A DNA stretch of 64,000 nucleotides from Trabulsiella guamensis ATCC 49490 (GCF_000734965.1 NZ_JMTB01000078.1:1-64000), one strand, 5' to 3'; positions 10,167-23,794 are shown, counted from the first letter of the stretch. Translations and numbers: made by a program. The notes: generated by a model from the letters alone, not told the origin.

Positions 10167-11006
10167 TCAGAGAGCCGGTAAAATCAACTCGTCGTAGCCT
10201 TTTTCGAGCGTGTAGCGCATCACATCCACCACTCTGTCGCCCGCGGCCTGTACGGCTTCTGCCAGCGGTTTGCCCTGTACGATGTTACTCACCAGTTCCG
10301 AACAAAATAGATCGCCCGTACCTTTCAGTTCAGCTGCCACGCGCGGGTAATGACTCATCGCAACGCCACTGGCTGATACCATCACCACATGGACGCGATC
10401 ACTGCCATCATTGACTGGCGCACTGGTGATGGCAACCCATTTCAGCGTGTCAGACAACAGCCCTTTGGCTGCCGCAATCGCGGAATCGAGATCCCGGCAC
10501 GACTTACCGGTTAACACTTCCAGTTCAAACACGTTTGGCGTAATGCCTTGCGCCAGTGGCAATAGCAACTGGCGATAGGCGTCCGGCAATTCAGGTTTAA
10601 CGTAAATCCCGCTGTCGGTATCGCCAATCACCGGGTCGACCATAATCAACAGATGCGGGTGTTTCTCCCGCTGCGCTGCCAGCCACTTCGCCAGAATCGC
10701 TATCTGGCTGGCGGTGCCCATATAACCGGTCGTGACCGCCTGCAGATGACGTAACGCATCGCGCTCGTCCAGCGCCGCCAGATAGCCACTGAACCACTCA
10801 TCCGGGATCACGCCGCCATAAAACGTATCGTAATGCGGCGTATTGCTGAACAGCACCGTCGGCACCGCCAGCACATTCAACTGATGCAACTTAATGTTCG
10901 GTACGGCGACGCTGTTACCGACACTGCCATAAACCACCTGAGACTGCACGGCGACGATATCTGCCTGCTGTGCGCGGGTCTTGTCGCGAAATAAAATCAT
11001 TTCCAT
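10167..11006 (-). CDS. pdxK: Pyridoxine/pyridoxal/pyridoxamine kinase PdxK
   Basis: A 279-residue ribokinase-family enzyme that phosphorylates B6 vitamers with ATP in the cytoplasm. It shows the N-terminal [15 protein letters not shown] substrate segment, IMVDPVIGD near residue 123, and the catalytic KGTGDLF loop near residue 219. I start at the ATG at 11006 ([10 protein letters not shown]), which aligns with the E. coli N terminus; the longer frame runs into cysM. In E. coli pdxK is separated from cysM by other genes; here it starts four bases after the cysM stop and is probably co-transcribed and coupled with it. The start has only a weak ribosome site, which fits coupling. Confidence 0.95.
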   Translation of the reverse strand: MEMILFRDKTRAQQADIVAVQSQVVYGSVGNSVAVPNIKLHQLNVLAVPTVLFSNTPHYDTFYGGVIPDEWFSGYLAALDERDALRHLQAVTTGYMGTASQIAILAKWLAAQREKHPHLLIMVDPVIGDTDSGIYVKPELPDAYRQLLLPLAQGITPNVFELEVLTGKSCRDLDSAIAAAKGLLSDTLKWVAITSAPVNDGSDRVHVVMVSASGVAMSHYPRVAAELKGTGDLFCSELVSNIVQGKPLAEAVQAAGDRVVDVMRYTLEKGYDELILPAL

Positions 11007-11010
11007 GAGT

Positions 11011-11922
11011 CTAAATACCTGCCCCCTGGCTGTAGCTTTCTTCTCCGAATACGCCGGTGGAAAGGTAGCGATCGCCACGATCGCAAATAATCGCTACTAC
11101 CACCGCACCGGGATGTGCTGTCGCTACTCTCAGCCCCCCGGCGACCGCGCCGCCTGAACTGACGCCGCAGAAGATCCCTTCGCGTACCGCCAGCTCGCGC
11201 ATGGTATTTTCTGCTTCCTGCTGGTGAATATCCAGTACCTGGTCCACAAGTGCGGCATTGAAAATGCCTGGCATGTAAGCTTGTGGCCAGCGACGGATAC
11301 CCGGAATGCTGCTCCCCTCTTCCGGTTGCAGGCCAACGATCGTGACCGGTTTTTCTTGCTCGCGCAGAAAACGTGAGACGCCGGTAATGGTGCCGGTGGT
11401 GCCCATGCTGGAAACAAAATGGCTGATCCGCCCCTGCGTCTGCTGCCAGATTTCCGGCCCGGTGGTGGTGTAATGCGCGTAAGGATTATCAGGGTTGTTG
11501 AACTGATCGAGCAGCCTGCCTTCACCGCGTTCGGCCATCGCCTGCGCCAGATCGCGGGCGCCTTCCATGCCCTGCTCTTTAGATACCAGAATCAGCTCGG
11601 CGCCGTAGGCGCGCATTGCGGCACGACGTTCCTGACTCATGTTGTCCGGCATCAGCAGCTTCATGCGGTAGCCTTTCAGGGCGGCAATCATAGCCAGCGC
11701 AATGCCAGTATTCCCGCTGGTCGCTTCGATCAGCACGTCGCCGGGCTTAATCTCGCCGCGTTTTTCCGCTTCAACGATCATCGACAACGCAGCGCGGTCC
11801 TTTACTGATCCGGCCGGATTGTTGCCCTCCAGTTTGACCCAAATTTCGCTGCCGTTGTCCGGCCCCATTCGCTGCAATCTGACCAGCGGAGTATTGCCGA
11901 TGGTGTGTTCTAATGTATTCAA
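11011..11922 (-). CDS. cysM: Cysteine synthase B (O-acetylserine sulfhydrylase B)
   Basis: A 303-residue PLP enzyme that makes cysteine from O-acetylserine and sulfide, and S-sulfocysteine from thiosulfate. PLP lysine K41 in [12 protein letters not shown], phosphate loop TSGNTG near residue 68, and C-terminal [12 protein letters not shown] match E. coli CysM at identical length. It is downstream of cysPUWA on the same strand, as in E. coli, but a BIME repeat occupies the 113-bp gap to cysA. The downstream pdxK makes the PLP cofactor this enzyme needs. Confidence 0.98.
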   Translation of the reverse strand: MNTLEHTIGNTPLVRLQRMGPDNGSEIWVKLEGNNPAGSVKDRAALSMIVEAEKRGEIKPGDVLIEATSGNTGIALAMIAALKGYRMKLLMPDNMSQERRAAMRAYGAELILVSKEQGMEGARDLAQAMAERGEGRLLDQFNNPDNPYAHYTTTGPEIWQQTQGRISHFVSSMGTTGTITGVSRFLREQEKPVTIVGLQPEEGSSIPGIRRWPQAYMPGIFNAALVDQVLDIHQQEAENTMRELAVREGIFCGVSSGGAVAGGLRVATAHPGAVVVAIICDRGDRYLSTGVFGEESYSQGAGI

Positions 11923-11941
11923 AAGTGCTATCCAATAAAAA

Positions 11942-12013
11942 GCCCGGTAGCGCTTCGCTTACCGGGCCTACAGAGATCATATTGCAGGCCGGGTAAGCGC
12001 AGCGCCACCCGGC
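11942..12013. repeat. BIME (paired REP elements) between cysA and cysM
   Basis: Two 26-base REP palindromes in inverted order (11942-11967 and 11988-12013) carry the usual GCCGGGT...ACCCGGC arms and are separated by 20 bases. Such elements stabilise upstream mRNA and can bind gyrase or IHF. It could raise cysPUWA message relative to cysM. Confidence 0.9.
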
Positions 12014-12035
12014 AAAACCACGTAGACCTAACCTA

Positions 12036-13130
12036 TCAGGCAGATTCAGCCAGAGCAAGATCCGCGCGATTTTCGATACGTTCATTGCCGTTATACAAAC
12101 GGGCATTTTGCAGACCGACGAACAGGCGATCACCGCGCTGCGGGACCTCATCGTCCTGCATCACCACCGTCAACGGATCCGGATACCAGCCGAGCGGCTG
12201 CACCACCAGCTGGATGTAATGCCCTTTTGGACTGGCTTCCAGCACATGAACCGGCAGCGGCGAATCGAGATTCGTTCGGCGGCTGATGTCGATCTCCCAG
12301 GGACGCAGGAACAGATCCACCGGCCCCTGATACGCGGGCGTATAACCCAGCGGCCAGCGGTGCGCGCCGACGTGGAACTGCCCGCCGCGCACGATGCCTT
12401 TCAGGCGATTGACCTCACCCATAAACTCCAGTACAAAACGGGTCGCCGGTTCGCGCCAGACCTGATCCGGCACGTCAACCTGTTCGATATTCCCCTGGCT
12501 CATTACCACAACCTGGTTAGCCACTTCCAGCGCCTCTTCCTGATCGTGGGTTACGAATACACTCGTGAATTTCAGCTCTTCGTGCAACTGACGCAGCCAG
12601 CGCCGCAACTCTTTACGTACCTGTGCATCCAGCGCGCCAAAAGGCTCGTCGAGCAGCAGGATTTGTGGCTCCACTGCCAGCGCGCGGGCCAGCGCCACAC
12701 GCTGCTTTTGCCCGCCGGAAAGCTGGGCCGGATAACGATCTGCCAGATGTGACAGTTGCACCATTTCCAGCAGTTTGCTCACTTTGGCTTTGATCGTCGC
12801 CGCATTCGGGCGTTCGCGACGCGGCAGTACCGTCAGACCGAATGCGATATTGTCGAATACCGTCATGTGACGGAACAGTGCGTAATGCTGGAAAACAAAC
12901 CCCACTTTACGATCACGGGCATGCAGGCGGCTCACATCCGTGCCATGAAAACGGATATGCCCGCTGGTCTGGTGTTCCAGACCGGCAATAATGCGCAGCA
13001 GTGTTGTTTTGCCGGAACCAGATGGCCCGAGCAGCGCCACCATCTGACCCGACGGAATATCGAGGGAGATATCATTCAGCACCTGGGTGCGACCAAACGA
13101 TTTTTTAATGCTGGCAATCTCAATGCTCAT
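12036..13130 (-). CDS. cysA: Sulfate/thiosulfate ABC transporter ATP-binding protein CysA
   Basis: A 364-residue ATPase that powers sulfate and thiosulfate import through CysU and CysW. Walker [10 protein letters not shown] (35-43), signature LSGGQKQR, Walker [13 protein letters not shown] and the H-loop THDQEEAL are all intact, followed by a C-terminal TOBE-like domain (about 240-350). Its start overlaps the cysW end by 11 bases, indicating tight translational coupling in the cysPUWA operon. Confidence 0.98.
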   Translation of the reverse strand: MSIEIASIKKSFGRTQVLNDISLDIPSGQMVALLGPSGSGKTTLLRIIAGLEHQTSGHIRFHGTDVSRLHARDRKVGFVFQHYALFRHMTVFDNIAFGLTVLPRRERPNAATIKAKVSKLLEMVQLSHLADRYPAQLSGGQKQRVALARALAVEPQILLLDEPFGALDAQVRKELRRWLRQLHEELKFTSVFVTHDQEEALEVANQVVVMSQGNIEQVDVPDQVWREPATRFVLEFMGEVNRLKGIVRGGQFHVGAHRWPLGYTPAYQGPVDLFLRPWEIDISRRTNLDSPLPVHVLEASPKGHYIQLVVQPLGWYPDPLTVVMQDDEVPQRGDRLFVGLQNARLYNGNERIENRADLALAESA

Positions 13131-13995
13131 GATGTTTCTCCTGTTGCGCGCGCTTTTCCTGATTTTCCAGGCGCCACTGCAACATACTCTTCAAAAACAG
13201 GGTCAAAATAGCCATCAATGTCAGCAGGGCCGCGGCGGTAAACGAGCCAACGGTATTGTAGTCCTGCTCAAGAAGCTCAATCTGTAGTGGCAGCGACAGC
13301 GTTTCACCGCGAATCGAGCCGGAAACCACCGACACCGCACCAAACTCGCCGATGGCGCGCGCATTGGTCAGCACCACGCCATACAGCAGCGCCCAGCGGA
13401 TGTTCGGCAGCGTCACGCGGCGGAACATTTGCCAGCCGGACGCGCCCAGCAACACAGCCGCTTCGTCTTCATTACTGCCCTGGCTCAGCATTACCGGCAC
13501 CAGCTCGCGTACCACAAACGGACAAGTGACGAAAATGGTCGCCAGCGCCATGCCCGGCCAGGCAAACATGATTTGCAGATTATGTTCGTCGAGCCAGCCG
13601 CCCAGCGGGCCATTGGAGCCGTAAAACAGCAGGTAGATCAGCCCCGCCACCACTGGCGACACAGCAAACGGAATATCCAGCAGTGTCAGCAGCAACTGGC
13701 GGCCCGGAAAGTTAAAGCGTGTTACCAGCCAGGCGAGCAGCGTGCCAAACACCAGGTTGACCGGTACGGTAATCAGTGCGATCAGCACTGTCAGCCAGAT
13801 GGCATGCAGCATGTCCGGATCAGCCAGATTCTGCAGCACCGGCATCAGCCCTTTGCTGAACGCCTGCACGAAGATATAGATCATCGGCACCAGCAGAATG
13901 AAGGCCGAAACCAGCACGCCGGTACCAATCAGGAACCATTTTCCCCAGTTGATGCGGGGAGTGTCATAGCGTTTCAATTGCGTAACTTCCGCCAT
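13120..13995 (-). CDS. cysW: Sulfate/thiosulfate ABC transporter permease CysW
   Basis: A 291-residue inner-membrane permease with about six transmembrane helices and the EAA loop ([16 protein letters not shown], near residues 177-192) that docks the CysA ATPase. It pairs with CysU to form the channel. It shares one base with the cysU stop and overlaps cysA by 11 bases. Confidence 0.98.
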   Translation of the reverse strand: MAEVTQLKRYDTPRINWGKWFLIGTGVLVSAFILLVPMIYIFVQAFSKGLMPVLQNLADPDMLHAIWLTVLIALITVPVNLVFGTLLAWLVTRFNFPGRQLLLTLLDIPFAVSPVVAGLIYLLFYGSNGPLGGWLDEHNLQIMFAWPGMALATIFVTCPFVVRELVPVMLSQGSNEDEAAVLLGASGWQMFRRVTLPNIRWALLYGVVLTNARAIGEFGAVSVVSGSIRGETLSLPLQIELLEQDYNTVGSFTAAALLTLMAILTLFLKSMLQWRLENQEKRAQQEKHHEH

Positions 13996-14828
13996 TAGTG
14001 ACCTACCACGCGTTGACCAAAACGACTTTGCAGGGTGTTGATGGAAAACAGCAGCAGCAGCGAGGCACCGAGGATCACCGACGCAATCGCGCTCGCCGCC
14101 GGATAGTCAAACTCCTGTAAACGGACAAAAATCATCAGCGAGGTGACTTCTGTCTTCCATGCGATATTCCCGGCAATAAAAATCACCGCACCAAACTCGC
14201 CGAGGCTGCGGGTAAATGACAGCGCCACACCCGCCAGCAACGCCGGTGAAAGCTCCGGCAACACCACTTTGCGAAAACTCTGCAGACGCGTGGCGCCCAG
14301 CGTTTCTGCCGCTTCTTCGTATTCTGGGCCCAGCTCTTCCAGCACCGGCTGGACGGTACGCACCACAAAGGGAATGCTGGTAAAGGCCATCGCTACCGCA
14401 ATACCGAGCCAGGTGTAGGTCACTTTGATATCAAATTTCGCCAGCCATTCGCCGTAAAAACCGTTAACAGAGAACAGCGAGGCCAGCGTCAGACCCGCCA
14501 CAGCTGTCGGAAGTGCAAACGGCAGATCCATCAGCGCATCCAGCAGCGTACGCCCCGGGAAGCGATAACGGGTTAAAATCCATGCCATCAGCAGACCAAA
14601 CACACCATTAAACAGCGAAGCGACAAACGCCGACAGCAACGTGACCTTATAGGCCGCGACCACCTGCGGGTTGCTGATGACCTCCCAGTACTGCGCCCAG
14701 CTCATCTGCGCCAGTTGCATCGCCAGTGCGCTCAGCGGCAACAGCAGGATCAGGCAGACATACAGCAGACTGGTGCCGAGGCTTAAGGTAAAGCCCGGCA
14801 ACACACGCCGGGAAGAGACTGCAAACAT
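13995..14828 (-). CDS. cysU: Sulfate/thiosulfate ABC transporter permease CysU (CysT)
   Basis: A 277-residue inner-membrane permease with about six helices and an EAA loop (EYEEAAETLGATRLQSF, near residues 186-202). It is partner to CysW. It overlaps cysP and cysW by one base each, typical of this operon. Confidence 0.98.
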   Translation of the reverse strand: MFAVSSRRVLPGFTLSLGTSLLYVCLILLLPLSALAMQLAQMSWAQYWEVISNPQVVAAYKVTLLSAFVASLFNGVFGLLMAWILTRYRFPGRTLLDALMDLPFALPTAVAGLTLASLFSVNGFYGEWLAKFDIKVTYTWLGIAVAMAFTSIPFVVRTVQPVLEELGPEYEEAAETLGATRLQSFRKVVLPELSPALLAGVALSFTRSLGEFGAVIFIAGNIAWKTEVTSLMIFVRLQEFDYPAASAIASVILGASLLLLFSINTLQSRFGQRVVGH

Positions 14829-15847
14829 TACTTACGCCCCGCCGCCAGCAGCTTGTCCAGCTCGCCGCCGCTGGCAAAATGGGTTTTCATCACCTCAGGC
14901 CAGGCACCAAACTGGTCTTCCACGCGGAACAACTCGGTCTGCGGGAATTTATCTTTCAGTTTGCTCATTACCTCCGGGTTGTTCACGCGGTAGTAATAGT
15001 CGGTGATGATAGTCTGCGCCTGCGGACTGTAGAGCCAGTTCAGATACGCTTTCGCCGCTTTCTCAGTACCGTTGGCTTTGACGTTTTTATCCACCCATGC
15101 CACCGGGAACTCGGCCAGAATATTCACTTTCGGCACCACGACCTCGAAGCCCTGCGCTTCATACTGCTTACGGATGTTGTTCACTTCTGACTCGAAAGTG
15201 ATCAGCACATCGCCCAGCCCACGCTCAACGAACGTAGTGGTCGCGCCACGTCCGCCGGTATCAAACACTTCTACGTTTTTCAGAAACTGGGTCATGAACT
15301 GTTCGGTTTTGGCGTTATCGCCGCCGTCCGCTTTATTCGCCGCGCCCCACGCGGCCAGATACGTATAACGCGCATTCCCGGAGGTTTTCGGGTTCGGGAA
15401 AATCAGCTTCACGTCCGGGCGGACCAGATCGTTCCAGTCATGGATGTTCTTCGGGTTGCCTTTGCGGACCAGGAACGCCATGGTGGAGTAAAACGGCGAG
15501 CTGTTGTTCGGCAAACGGGTCTGCCAGTCAGCCGGGATCAGCTTGCCTTTATCGTGCAGGATCTGCACATCGGTAACCTGGTTATAAGTTACAACGTCTG
15601 CTTTTAAGCCCTGCAGAATCGCCAGCGCCTGCTTCGAAGAACCGGCATGGGATTGTTTGATAGTCAGCTTGTCGCCACCATTGTCTTTCGCCCATTGCTG
15701 TTCAAACGGCGGGTTGAGGGCCGCAAACAGCTCGCGTGAAACATCGTAGGAGCTGTTGAGCAACTCCGTCGCCTGCGCCTGTGCTGCCATCAGCACCAAC
15801 GCGCCCAGCGCCAGATATCCTTTTTTCAGTGATTTAACAACGACCAT
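14828..15847 (-). CDS. cysP: Thiosulfate/sulfate-binding periplasmic protein CysP
   Basis: A 339-residue secreted solute-binding protein. A signal peptide (1-26, cleavage after AQA) is followed by the conserved [15 protein letters not shown] start of the mature protein and the [15 protein letters not shown] ligand region. It delivers thiosulfate and sulfate to CysUWA. First gene of the operon; the ATG has the ribosome site AAGGGTG at suitable spacing. Confidence 0.98.
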   Translation of the reverse strand: MVVVKSLKKGYLALGALVLMAAQAQATELLNSSYDVSRELFAALNPPFEQQWAKDNGGDKLTIKQSHAGSSKQALAILQGLKADVVTYNQVTDVQILHDKGKLIPADWQTRLPNNSSPFYSTMAFLVRKGNPKNIHDWNDLVRPDVKLIFPNPKTSGNARYTYLAAWGAANKADGGDNAKTEQFMTQFLKNVEVFDTGGRGATTTFVERGLGDVLITFESEVNNIRKQYEAQGFEVVVPKVNILAEFPVAWVDKNVKANGTEKAAKAYLNWLYSPQAQTIITDYYYRVNNPEVMSKLKDKFPQTELFRVEDQFGAWPEVMKTHFASGGELDKLLAAGRK

Positions 15848-15972
15848 TGCGCACCCTTATCGAAATGTGACGACTCTATGATCATCATATTTATAACCAG
15901 GGTTAAAGCTGTAACGGTTTTATATACCGTTTGGTGATTTAGAAGTTGAAAAGAGAATAAGGACCTTAAATT
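15848..15972 (-). promoter_or_regulatory. cysP promoter and probable CysB region
   Basis: On the minus strand a -10-like TATGAT (15889-15884) lies in an AT-rich stretch about 37 bases before the cysP ATG, with no good -35, as expected for an activated promoter. Upstream is an inverted repeat AACGGT/ACCGTT (15913-15931) in the place where CysB binds at E. coli cysP. CysB binding is inferred from position, not from a clear consensus. Confidence 0.45.
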
Positions 15973-16512
15973 TTAATTACAAAACGCAGTCAGCGCCGCT
16001 GCAAGCGCTGTCGGGTTTTCCCATGACATCAAATGCCCGCAGCCCGGCAATACCACCGTGGGGATGCCGAGTGCGTCAAGGCGCGAAAAATCATCATCCG
16101 GAAGAGAATGTTCGCCGAAAATCAGCTGTTTTGGTTTTGGCAAATCGACAAAGCGGGTGAACCAGTCGTTGCCCGCTACGAGGCTCGCCGCACCGCGCCA
16201 TACCGCCCAGGGAGCATCGACCGCCAGACTTCCGGCCCAGGGGCTGTCATCCTGCGCCACCAGTTCAGCCACCACGATGGCCTGCTCAGAAATTGAATAA
16301 CTGTAATCCCGCGGTTTTTCACTGTACCCGCACCCCGGCAAATCAAGCAGGATAGCCCGTTTGCCGCCAAATGCCTTGTCCACCACCACACGAGGGTATT
16401 CGCATGACGAGGCACAACCCAGACCATGAACAAAAATCAGCGGAACGCCGCTACCGGGGAGATCCTGCCAGCGAACACGACATTTTGCGGTCGGAGAAAA
16501 GAAAGAATCCAT
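15973..16512 (-). CDS. Alpha/beta hydrolase relic lacking the nucleophile elbow
   Basis: A 179-residue frame with clear alpha/beta-hydrolase pieces: oxyanion segment PLIFVHGLGCASS (about 24-36), the LLDLPGCGYSEKP strand-turn (about 55-67), and a C-terminal LPGCGHLMSWENP with the catalytic histidine (about 155-167). Family members are about 240 residues. Here the region that should hold the G-x-S-x-G nucleophile elbow is missing: the helix ending in VAELVAQ (near residue 84) runs straight into a C-terminal lid-like segment. An in-frame internal deletion of about 60 codons explains this. Without the serine it should not hydrolyse anything, so it is probably a pseudogene still open by chance, or a non-catalytic remnant. 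It is divergent from nudI, and neither gene is here in E. coli. The ATG at 16512 is chosen because upstream codons overlap the nudI promoter region. Confidence 0.7.
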   Translation of the reverse strand: MDSFFSPTAKCRVRWQDLPGSGVPLIFVHGLGCASSCEYPRVVVDKAFGGKRAILLDLPGCGYSEKPRDYSYSISEQAIVVAELVAQDDSPWAGSLAVDAPWAVWRGAASLVAGNDWFTRFVDLPKPKQLIFGEHSLPDDDFSRLDALGIPTVVLPGCGHLMSWENPTALAAALTAFCN

Positions 16513-16575
16513 TATTTGTATCCTGCCTGGTGGTATAACAAGAGATAACTCAACAAGATGACATACGAGGAAAGT

Positions 16576-17001
16576 ATGCGCCAACGAATTATTGTTTGTC
16601 CGATTATCGAAAATAACGGTGAGTATTTGCTGTGCCAGATGGCGGCTAATCGCGGTGTGTTTCCCGGTCAGTGGGCGCTGTCAGGCGGAGGGACGGAACC
16701 GGGCGAGACAATAGAAGAAGCGCTGCGCCGCGAGATCCGCGAAGAGCTGGGCGACGCGCTGGAGATTACCCACATCACACCGTGGACTTTCCGTGATGAC
16801 GTGCGAATCAAAACTTACGCCGACGGCACGAAAGAAGAAGTCTACATGGTGTATCTGATGTTTGACTGCGTCAGCAGCAATCGAGAGGTGACATTCAATG
16901 AAGAATTTCAGGCGATTGCGTGGGTGAAACCGGAAGCGCTGGGTCACTACGATCTTAATGTCGCCACACGACAGACGTTTCAGGATAAAGGATGGCTATG
17001 A
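16576..17001 (+). CDS. nudI: Nucleoside triphosphatase NudI
   Basis: A 141-residue Nudix hydrolase equal in length and close in sequence to E. coli NudI (YfaO), which prefers pyrimidine deoxynucleoside triphosphates. The Nudix box runs from GGGTEPGE to REIREELG (about 38-60). I start at the ATG at 16576, which has the ribosome site GAGGA five bases upstream and gives MRQRIIVCP as in the homologue. In E. coli nudI lies elsewhere on the chromosome, so its position between cysP and yfeX is a local difference. Confidence 0.9.
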   Translation: MRQRIIVCPIIENNGEYLLCQMAANRGVFPGQWALSGGGTEPGETIEEALRREIREELGDALEITHITPWTFRDDVRIKTYADGTKEEVYMVYLMFDCVSSNREVTFNEEFQAIAWVKPEALGHYDLNVATRQTFQDKGWL

Positions 17002-17002
17002 C

Positions 17003-17033
17003 AAAAAGGGCTGCCAGACCGGCAACCCTTTAC
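17003..17033. terminator. Bidirectional terminator between nudI and yfeX
   Basis: AAAGGG-C-TGCC (17005-17015) pairs with GGCA-A-CCCTTT (17021-17031) with one mismatch and a five-base loop. A and T runs on the two sides suit termination of both convergent genes. Confidence 0.7.
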
Positions 17034-17037
17034 TGAT

Positions 17038-17985
<948 letters not shown>

Positions 17986-18030
17986 CTATTGTACCCGTTT
18001 TTACCGGTTAAGCGGATCGATCAGATCAAT

Positions 18031-18606
18031 TTAGCGACGCCAGATTATTTTACTGACTTTCCAGTTTTTCAGCGTGTCGTCAGGCGGCATTAATTCTTCC
18101 GGGCCGCTCCACTCGCCATTAAAGAGGTAGCTGATATGCAGACTACCTTTGGCTTTACATTCGACGCCCGCGCTGTCGTCGCCGGTCGCTTTTTGGCAGT
18201 TGCCGTAGGCTTTATCAAATACATCGCCAAATGAGGTGCCGACCATGACGCCTTCTGCCGACGCGATGTTGCTGTCAAGGACGTCGATGCGGCTGACAGT
18301 GCCGGAGTCGCCATTGATCACCAGCGCCAGCTTGTCATCATTCAGCGCTTCGAAATAACGCACGATGCCGCCGTTGGCGGTTTTCATGCCGCTACGTACG
18401 CGGTAATCGCCATCCAGCGCCTCGCTGACGGCGTTTTCATCCAGCGGCGTCGCCGCCGTCAGTTTCCCAACGCCCTGCTCCGTCACGACCGTTGAAGAAC
18501 CGAACCAGTTCCACGGGTAAGCTGCCGACCAGTTCACGGAACCAAGCGTGGAACAACCGGTCAGCGCCAGGGGAAATACACAGAGCAGTAAACGTAATGA
18601 TTTCAT
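18031..18606 (-). CDS. yfeY: Putative lipoprotein YfeY (DUF1131)
   Basis: A 191-residue predicted lipoprotein with a type II signal peptide and lipobox LTGC (Cys18), the same length as E. coli YfeY. The C-terminal TLKNWKVSKIIWRR is highly conserved. E. coli yfeY belongs to the sigma-E regulon; its function is unknown. It follows yfeZ and ypeA on the same strand, 48 bp after yfeZ, and may be part of that transcript. Confidence 0.92.
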   Translation of the reverse strand: MKSLRLLLCVFPLALTGCSTLGSVNWSAAYPWNWFGSSTVVTEQGVGKLTAATPLDENAVSEALDGDYRVRSGMKTANGGIVRYFEALNDDKLALVINGDSGTVSRIDVLDSNIASAEGVMVGTSFGDVFDKAYGNCQKATGDDSAGVECKAKGSLHISYLFNGEWSGPEELMPPDDTLKNWKVSKIIWRR

Positions 18607-18654
18607 TCACAAATCCTTTCTTGTCAGTTCAACGTCTGTTGGAGTCCGTAAACG

Positions 18655-19107
18655 TTAAAAAGTGCCGTTAGCCGCAAAACAGGCGCGTAAACGATGACTG
18701 GAAAGCAGCCACCACAGCGCAAAACCATCGAGGATCACCAGTGTCAGGCCAATGCCGGACAACGCGTCACCCTGCCACCACAGCAGCGGTTGCCAGAGCA
18801 GCAGCGCCAGTTGCGCGATAATCAACAGCCAGCGAATCCCCTGCCATACTCGTGGAAACTGATGGCGGCGACCGCTAAGCAGAAAGGCGATCACCGCAGG
18901 AATGCCGGGCAGAAGCCCCAGCCAGAAATTGTTATGGTCAGGATAGAACAGGTTCAGCAGGGTATCGCCCTGCTGGCGCGACGCCCCGGCCATCACGAAC
19001 AGCACCCAGGTGCGCGCCTGGAGAAGCAGAATGCCCAAGAACAACACCGGCAGCCGCAGACGACCGTGGCTGTCGTAATCGGAGGGCAGAAAATCAATAC
19101 TCTTCAT
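18655..19107 (-). CDS. yfeZ: DUF2919 inner membrane protein YfeZ
   Basis: A protein of about 150 residues with four to five hydrophobic segments (near 18-40, 58-80, 86-108, 114-135), matching E. coli YfeZ in the [10 protein letters not shown] head and the [20 protein letters not shown] loop. Function unknown. I choose the ATG at 19107; a TTG at 19113 is an alternative giving two more residues. Its start overlaps the end of ypeA by 14 bases, suggesting co-translation. Confidence 0.88.
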   Translation of the reverse strand: MKSIDFLPSDYDSHGRLRLPVLFLGILLLQARTWVLFVMAGASRQQGDTLLNLFYPDHNNFWLGLLPGIPAVIAFLLSGRRHQFPRVWQGIRWLLIIAQLALLLWQPLLWWQGDALSGIGLTLVILDGFALWWLLSSHRLRACFAANGTF

Positions 19108-19519
19108 CTTCAATCAGGCGCTTGCCCAGAACCTCCACGTCGCCGTGTTCGTACCCGAGACGTTCATACATTCCCAGCACCATGTCGTTATCGTCGCGGA
19201 CCATGATCTGAATTTTCGGGCAACCGCGGGCAATGAGTTTTTTCTCAAGGCGATTCAGCAACGCGTTGGCGATACCGCGACCACGGTATTCCGGGTGCAC
19301 GCCGAGATAGTAGGCCGAACCACGATGACCGTCATAGCCGCCCATAATACTGCCCACCACTTCGCCGTTTACCTCGGCGACCAGAAACAGGCTGACGTCG
19401 TGATTCACTTTACGTTCGATATCCATTTCAGGATCGTTCCACGGACGCAGGAGATCGCAGCGCTCCCACAGGGTGATGACCTCTTCGAAATCTTCCTGGC
19501 GAAAAACCCGTATCTCCAT
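19094..19519 (-). CDS. ypeA: GNAT-family acetyltransferase YpeA
   Basis: A 141-residue GNAT N-acetyltransferase, the same length as E. coli YpeA. The acetyl-CoA binding motif [16 protein letters not shown] occurs near residues 76-91, and the substrate side is not identified. First gene of the leftward ypeA-yfeZ-yfeY group, divergent from amiA across 214 bp. Confidence 0.92.
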   Translation of the reverse strand: MEIRVFRQEDFEEVITLWERCDLLRPWNDPEMDIERKVNHDVSLFLVAEVNGEVVGSIMGGYDGHRGSAYYLGVHPEYRGRGIANALLNRLEKKLIARGCPKIQIMVRDDNDMVLGMYERLGYEHGDVEVLGKRLIEDEEY

Positions 19520-19733
19520 GGTTTTACCTGCCCTTTTATGGTCTAAAAACTGTGATTATGGCGCGAACAGCTTAAACAGCCAATATCCAGCGCCAGCCGC
19601 GTAAAAAAATGGCATAATAGGCCGTTTGTCACGTATTGAAATGAAAAGTAAAACAATTCTTATTATGAACAGTCGTAACGGAAAACGCGATACGATATAA
19701 CATCAGGACTGTAATTTTCACAACTCAGGCAGC

Positions 19734-21505
<1,772 letters not shown>

Positions 21506-21514
21506 CGCCGCGAA

Positions 21515-23794
21515 TTACAGCGGCTGGGTCTGCGCTTCAACCACCGCCAGCGCCACCATATTCACGATACGGCGAACCGAGGCAATCGGCGTCAGCACAT
21601 GCACCGGTTTCGACACGCCCATGAGTACCGGCCCGACGGTCACCCCTTCTGAACTGGAGACGCGTAACAGGTTATAACTGATACGCGCCGCTTCCATGTT
21701 TGGCATCACCAGAATATTGGCTGAGCCTTTCAGGGGACTGTCCGGCATACGTTCGTTGCGGATGCTCTCCACCAGCGCCGCATCGCCATGCATTTCACCG
21801 TCGATCATCAGATCCGGCGCGCGTTCACGAACCAGCGCCAGCGTTTTACGCATTTTCAGCGATGCCGGGCAATCTGAGGTACCGAAATTCGAGTGCGACA
21901 ACAGCGCCACACGCGGCTCAATACCAAAGCGACGTACGGTTTCCGCTGCCATCAGCGCGATTTCCGCCAGTTGTTCCGGCGTCGGATCGTCGTTGACGTA
22001 GGTATCCGCAATGAAGGTGTTACCGCTTGGCAGCAGCAGCGCGTTCATCGCACCTGCGGTATGGATACCATCACGATAGCCAAACAGCTGTTGGATCACG
22101 CTGAAATGCTCGTGATACTCCCCGATGGTTCCGCAGATCAGCGCATCAGCTTCGCCACGCAGGACCATTAACGCGCCGATCACCGTGGTGTTGCTGATAA
22201 CCACTCGCTGCGCCTGTTCCTGCGAAACGCCGCGGCGCTTCATGAGCTGGTAATACTCGCTCCAGTACTCTTTGAAGCGCGGATCAGACTCGTTGTTAAC
22301 AATCTCAAAATCAACGCCCGGTTTGATCTGCAAACCGAGTTTCTGGATGCGCATCTCGATGACACTCGGACGGCCGATCAGAATCGGTTTCGCCAGACCA
22401 AGGGTAATCAGTTCCTGCGTGGCATGCAGCACGCGACTGTCTTCCCCTTCTGCCAGCACCACACGCTTCGGATCTTTACGCGCCAGCGAGAAAATCGGCT
22501 TCATGAACAGGTTAGTTTTGTAGACGAACTCACTGAGCTTATCGATATAAACGTCGAAGTCCTCAATCGGACGTGTTGCCACGCCGGAATCCATCGCCGC
22601 TTTCGCCACCGCCGGTGCGATTTTGACAATCAGGCGCGGGTCGAACGGTTTCGGGATCAGATATTCCGGGCCGAAGCTCAGATCCTGATCGGCATACGCT
22701 GACGCCACGACTTCGCTCTGCTCAGCATGAGCCAGATCGGCGATAGCATGTACCGCCGCCAGCTTCATCTCTTCGTTGATCGCCGTTGCGCCAACGTCCA
22801 GCGCGCCGCGGAAGATGAACGGGAAGCACAGCACGTTGTTGACCTGGTTCGGATAGTCAGAACGACCGGTGCAGATAATGGCGTCAGGACGGACTTCTTT
22901 CGCCAGATGCGGCAGGATTTCCGGCTCCGGGTTTGCCAGCGCCAGAATCAGCGGCGCACGGGCCATCTTCTTGACCATTTCCGGTGTCAGCACGCGCGGG
23001 CCTGAGCAGCCGAGGAAAATATCGGCGTTTTCGATAACGTCGTCCAGCGTACGCTTGCCGTTATCTTCCACCGCGTAAGCCGCTTTGGTTTCAGCCATAT
23101 TCGGTTCGCGGTTTTTGTAGATCACGCCTTTGGAGTCGCAGACCACAATGTTGTGTTTCTGCATGCCGAGCGCTACCAGCAGGTTCATACAGGCGATCGC
23201 CGCCGCGCCTGCGCCGGACACGACCATACGAACGTCGGAGATTTTTTTCTCAATCACGCGCAGGCCATTAAGAATGGCGGCGGTGCTGATGATCGCGGTC
23301 CCGTGCTGATCGTCATGGAACACCGGAATATTCATGCGCTCGCGCAGCTTCTGCTCGATGTAAAAACATTCTGGCGCTTTGATATCTTCGAGGTTAATCC
23401 CGCCGAAGGTCGGTTCGAGGGCGGCAACAACGTTAATAAACTTGTCAGGATCCAGCTCATCAACTTCGATATCGAAGACGTCGATACCGGCAAATTTCTT
23501 GAACAGGACACCCTTTCCTTCCATGACCGGCTTGCCCGCGAGCGCACCGATGTTACCGAGTCCCAGGACGGCCGTGCCGTTGGACACGACCGCAACAAGA
23601 TTGCCGCGCGCTGTATATTTGTAGGCCTTCAGCGGATCTTTTTCGATTTCCAGACACGGTGCCGCCACACCCGGCGAATAAGCCAGCGCCAGATCGCGCT
23701 GCGTGGCGAGGGGTTTGGTCGGCGAGACCTGAATTTTCCCCGGAACCGGAAACTCGTGGAAATCAAGGGCACTTTGTTTCAACTGGTCATCCAT
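21515..23794 (-). CDS. maeB: NADP-dependent malic enzyme MaeB
   Basis: A 759-residue cytoplasmic enzyme that decarboxylates malate to pyruvate with NADP reduction. It is the large type: a malic-enzyme half (about 1-425) with the [10 protein letters not shown] and [11 protein letters not shown] signatures, and a C-terminal phosphotransacetylase-like domain (about 430-759) that in E. coli is regulatory and responds to acetyl-CoA. It is convergent with hemF with a nine-base gap and divergent from tktB across 247 bp. Confidence 0.98.
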   Translation of the reverse strand: MDDQLKQSALDFHEFPVPGKIQVSPTKPLATQRDLALAYSPGVAAPCLEIEKDPLKAYKYTARGNLVAVVSNGTAVLGLGNIGALAGKPVMEGKGVLFKKFAGIDVFDIEVDELDPDKFINVVAALEPTFGGINLEDIKAPECFYIEQKLRERMNIPVFHDDQHGTAIISTAAILNGLRVIEKKISDVRMVVSGAGAAAIACMNLLVALGMQKHNIVVCDSKGVIYKNREPNMAETKAAYAVEDNGKRTLDDVIENADIFLGCSGPRVLTPEMVKKMARAPLILALANPEPEILPHLAKEVRPDAIICTGRSDYPNQVNNVLCFPFIFRGALDVGATAINEEMKLAAVHAIADLAHAEQSEVVASAYADQDLSFGPEYLIPKPFDPRLIVKIAPAVAKAAMDSGVATRPIEDFDVYIDKLSEFVYKTNLFMKPIFSLARKDPKRVVLAEGEDSRVLHATQELITLGLAKPILIGRPSVIEMRIQKLGLQIKPGVDFEIVNNESDPRFKEYWSEYYQLMKRRGVSQEQAQRVVISNTTVIGALMVLRGEADALICGTIGEYHEHFSVIQQLFGYRDGIHTAGAMNALLLPSGNTFIADTYVNDDPTPEQLAEIALMAAETVRRFGIEPRVALLSHSNFGTSDCPASLKMRKTLALVRERAPDLMIDGEMHGDAALVESIRNERMPDSPLKGSANILVMPNMEAARISYNLLRVSSSEGVTVGPVLMGVSKPVHVLTPIASVRRIVNMVALAVVEAQTQPL

